In this document: positions 7,426-9,328 of the stretch, piece by piece
How the letters are laid out: each line of letters starts with the position of its first letter
Numbering within the stretch: position 1 is the stretch's first letter
Origin: Porphyromonadaceae bacterium
Lineage (GTDB): Bacteria > Bacteroidota > Bacteroidia > Bacteroidales > Paludibacteraceae
Reading direction: 5' to 3'
DNA length: 9,328 bases
Assembly (NCBI GenBank): GCA_905372605.1
Contig: CAJPPQ010000045.1
Location: forward strand, 1-9,328
Program-made: the position numbers and the translations under genes
The notes under the pieces: generated by a model
Told to the model about the DNA's origin: nothing
The model's input: only the letters and a program-made list of their open reading frames with translations
The model's database searches: none

Positions 7426-8841
7426 ATGAAAAACATATTAGTTTTAATAATCGCCGCAACGCTCATCACATTTACAGCGTGCGACTACAACGGGAAAAAC
7501 TTCCCCGGATACAACAAAGACATCCCTACCGATATACGTACCGTTGAGTACACTATGACCGACGACGACTACGGCATGGTAGCGAGCAATGCCGGCAATA
7601 AGGCTATGGCAAAACAAGATGGAGTAGAGAAAGCTCTGGCGGCTGTGGCTTCGAAAAAGGCTTTCAACAAACAGATAAAAGCCGATAAATACGCCCCGGC
7701 AGTAGTAGCTTACCGTTTCCCCACATTCGACGACGGCACTGCCGTAAAGCTTACTTATAAGTATATCGAAGAGGTAGCAAAGCCGCTTTATATCGATACT
7801 ATTGCAGCAGGCAAGCCATATACGCTCAATAAGAACGACTACGACACCGCCTATTCCGTTACATCGGATACGGCTTATTTCAAATCGACAGCACAAGCAA
7901 AGAGCAATATGAGCAAGATACTGAAAGGCAAGTTCCCCACTGCTACGCCCGACTCGATGATACTCGTAACATACGACCTAAAAGTATCGGGAGCAACCGT
8001 AACCACTACGGCTCTATGGCGACTTGTTGCGGCTCAATGGTCGGAATATGCCAATGCCTCGGTATACATAATGCAGAAAGCCGATTATACGTCGATGAAC
8101 TTAAAGTACGACAACTTCTCGGGTACGCAGGCCGATAGCTATTTGCCCGTTTTCCTCAAAAGCAAATATCCCTACATGGCAGCAGACAAAAAGCTCGGTA
8201 TAGTGTACAAACATTTCAACTCGGGCAAGACCACTATAAAAGTAGACGAATACGTATACGACGGTTCGGTGTGGGCAAAGGTTCCGAACGCTGTGGAAGA
8301 GACACATACCGACCAGTTCGTAAAACTCAACGGCAAGTGGGTATACAACCCGTCGGTAGCACTCGATCTCTCGGGACAGAGTGCCGAAGTACAGGCTTAC
8401 TATCAGGCTGCCGTCGACTGGGTATGGGAGAATATCGACCAACCCGCAGGCTGCTCTGCAAAAGGACAAGGATATGTAACGTCGTTCGCCAATAGCGACT
8501 ATTACGGAGGTATGACAGCTCGATACAACAATGTCGACCTAAACGTTACCAAAGCTCGCGAACAGACCGCTGCCTCCACTATAGAGGCTATCAAAAACGC
8601 ATATCCCGCATCTATGACCGACGAGCAGGTAGAGGCTAAAATGAAGCAACAACTCATCGCCGAACTAAACGGTATGCTGCAGAAGATGCACCCCGATGCT
8701 GTACCGGTAGAGGGCATCGATGTAATATTCACGGTGAAACTGCCTTTCTATCGCAAAAATTCGCACTCGATACAGTACAAGGTTACGGCAAAAGGTAAGT
8801 TCGAATACGTAGAGGGCTCGCTAAAAGACTTGGGTAAATAA
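7426..8841 (+). CDS. Repeat-containing lipoprotein, partner of the TonB receptor, function unknown
   Basis: A protein of 471 residues with a lipoprotein signal (1-18, lipobox FTAC, lipidated Cys19, then DYNGKNF), so it is probably attached to the outer membrane. The body shows a recurring module that begins YT-(M/L)-x3-DY and ends in a strand like LTYKY. Copies start near residues 42 (YTMTDDDY), 132 (YTLNKNDY) and 214 (YIMQKADY) and end near 113, 176 and 264. After copy three come VDEYVYDGSVWAKV and TDQFVKLNGKWVYNPS. A distinct C-terminal domain (about 320-471) contains WVWENIDQ, NSDYYGGMTARYNN and a helical stretch 376-423. I know similar lipoproteins from Bacteroides next to TonB receptors but cannot attach a function or a SusD fold. 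It is probably cotranscribed with the receptor and ends 31 bases before a strong terminator. Ligand capture for the receptor is inference. Confidence 0.85.
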   Translation: MKNILVLIIAATLITFTACDYNGKNFPGYNKDIPTDIRTVEYTMTDDDYGMVASNAGNKAMAKQDGVEKALAAVASKKAFNKQIKADKYAPAVVAYRFPTFDDGTAVKLTYKYIEEVAKPLYIDTIAAGKPYTLNKNDYDTAYSVTSDTAYFKSTAQAKSNMSKILKGKFPTATPDSMILVTYDLKVSGATVTTTALWRLVAAQWSEYANASVYIMQKADYTSMNLKYDNFSGTQADSYLPVFLKSKYPYMAADKKLGIVYKHFNSGKTTIKVDEYVYDGSVWAKVPNAVEETHTDQFVKLNGKWVYNPSVALDLSGQSAEVQAYYQAAVDWVWENIDQPAGCSAKGQGYVTSFANSDYYGGMTARYNNVDLNVTKAREQTAASTIEAIKNAYPASMTDEQVEAKMKQQLIAELNGMLQKMHPDAVPVEGIDVIFTVKLPFYRKNSHSIQYKVTAKGKFEYVEGSLKDLGK

Positions 8842-8872
8842 AAAGAGGAAACTAATCTTTTTCATATTGTTG

Positions 8873-8916
8873 ACTCCCTTTCGGTACACGAGTATCGAAG
8901 GGGAGTATTTTTTTTT
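8873..8916 (+). terminator. Intrinsic terminator of the receptor-lipoprotein operon
   Basis: A 15-bp stem pairs 8873-8887 with 8892-8906 (outer arm ACTCCCTTTCG against CGAAGGGGAGT, with two G-U pairs in the whole stem), closing a four-base loop ACGA. It is followed by one A and nine T (8908-8916). This is a near-ideal rho-independent terminator for + strand transcripts, and it has no T-run for the opposite strand. A weaker AT-rich hairpin (AAAAAGA at 8840-8846 with TCTTTTT at 8856-8862) precedes it directly after the stop codon. Confidence 0.92.
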
Positions 8917-9054
8917 GAAAAAATAAGTTTCAATGGCAAGAAAATAAATTAGCCACTATCTCTTTATAGATAAGTCTTTTAATCATTTTGGAGATGCCAC
9001 CAATGTAGGCGTTTTCATGGGGCGTTTGTGAGATTATATTTCTTGTCTATGTAT

Positions 9055-9328
9055 CTACGATTTTCCTTGTCCGAGTCTGTTTGCAAGCCAGCTCACATAG
9101 AAGAGCTGGAAGCTGTGGTATATCATTATTGGGAGCAGGAAAATAACTTTCTGTGTCTCGGGGATACCGAGTACCAACACGAACAGACTGCCGTGTACCA
9201 ACGATTTCTTAGACCCGCAAAACGTTGTCGAGATGGTATCTTCGCGTGAGAAACGCAATAGCTTGGTGATACTCAGGAGTATGGTGTAGACAACGAAAAA
9301 CAGGCATACCGCCACAATGGTGATAAGA
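9055..9328 (-). CDS. Bile acid:sodium symporter family protein, C-terminal part (partial, runs off the right edge)
   Basis: The last 90 residues of a membrane protein; the frame is open to the window edge, so the GTG at 9315 is not a start but an internal Val. Recognisable features of the YfeH/SLC10A7-like branch (SBF-like) are a transmembrane segment ITIVAVCLFFVVYTILL, the family hallmark FCGSKKSLVHG, then a segment around VIFLLPIMIYHSFQLFYVSW, and a short polar tail ending GQGKS before TAG. Members are ten-helix sodium-coupled carriers of organic anions or regulators of calcium and wall-precursor flux. The substrate here cannot be told. It converges on the receptor-lipoprotein operon, with 138 bases between the terminator T-run and its stop codon. 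That AT-rich gap shows no gene and no convincing - strand terminator. Confidence 0.82.
   Translation of the reverse strand, partial: LITIVAVCLFFVVYTILLSITKLLRFSREDTISTTFCGSKKSLVHGSLFVLVLGIPETQKVIFLLPIMIYHSFQLFYVSWLANRLGQGKS

Noticed and set aside
8917..9054. Possible small RNA or regulatory element in the AT-rich gap after the terminator.
   Set aside because: Only short imperfect palindromes are visible, with no promoter-plus-terminator pair and no known RNA motif. The gap looks like plain spacer between convergent transcripts.
9028..9249. A + strand open frame of 73 codons near the right edge.
   Set aside because: It lies opposite the bile-acid-symporter-like frame, which carries a family hallmark motif; the + frame has no domain-like features.

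Overview
The window reads as a chromosomal segment of a member of the Bacteroidota, most likely order Bacteroidales. The evidence is threefold. Candidate promoters carry the phylum's TAnnTTTG -7 element. Several proteins belong to families largely restricted to this phylum (DUF6452-, DUF6048- and DUF7935-like). The longest gene is a TonB-dependent receptor with an N-terminal carboxypeptidase-D-regulatory-like domain, followed by a lipoprotein gene. Protein names come from recognising motifs and overall sequence character by eye, not from a database search.

Left part (1-895): the last codons of a possible + strand gene overlap the end of pssA (phosphatidylserine synthase, - strand). A 136-bp spacer then holds putative divergent promoters for pssA and for the next operon.

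Four-gene + strand operon (896-3274): a membrane-anchored DUF7935-like protein, a DUF6452-like lipoprotein, a DUF6048-like outer-membrane beta-barrel candidate and a WbqC-family protein. The genes are separated by 5 bp or overlap by ATGA, so they are probably cotranscribed and translationally coupled. All but the last have an export or membrane signal, which suggests a cell-envelope role, but no specific function is known to me.

Centre (3320-4641): an AmpG-like MFS transporter on the - strand is convergent with the operon and divergent from the receptor gene. Two candidate promoters lie back to back in the short gap.

Right part (4672-8916): a TonB-dependent receptor of 908 residues and a 471-residue lipoprotein form a two-gene operon that ends at a very clear intrinsic terminator. 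The lipoprotein is not SusD-like and contains a recurring module (three copies visible). The pair probably forms an outer-membrane uptake system with an unknown ligand; the adjacent MFS transporter may or may not be linked to it. At the right edge lies the C-terminal end of a bile-acid:sodium-symporter-family (YfeH/SLC10A7-like) protein on the - strand.

Most of the window is ordinary core or near-core Bacteroidales chromosome. I see no mobile element, CRISPR array, tRNA or rRNA. The least explained parts are the receptor/repeat-lipoprotein pair and the coupled envelope gene cluster.
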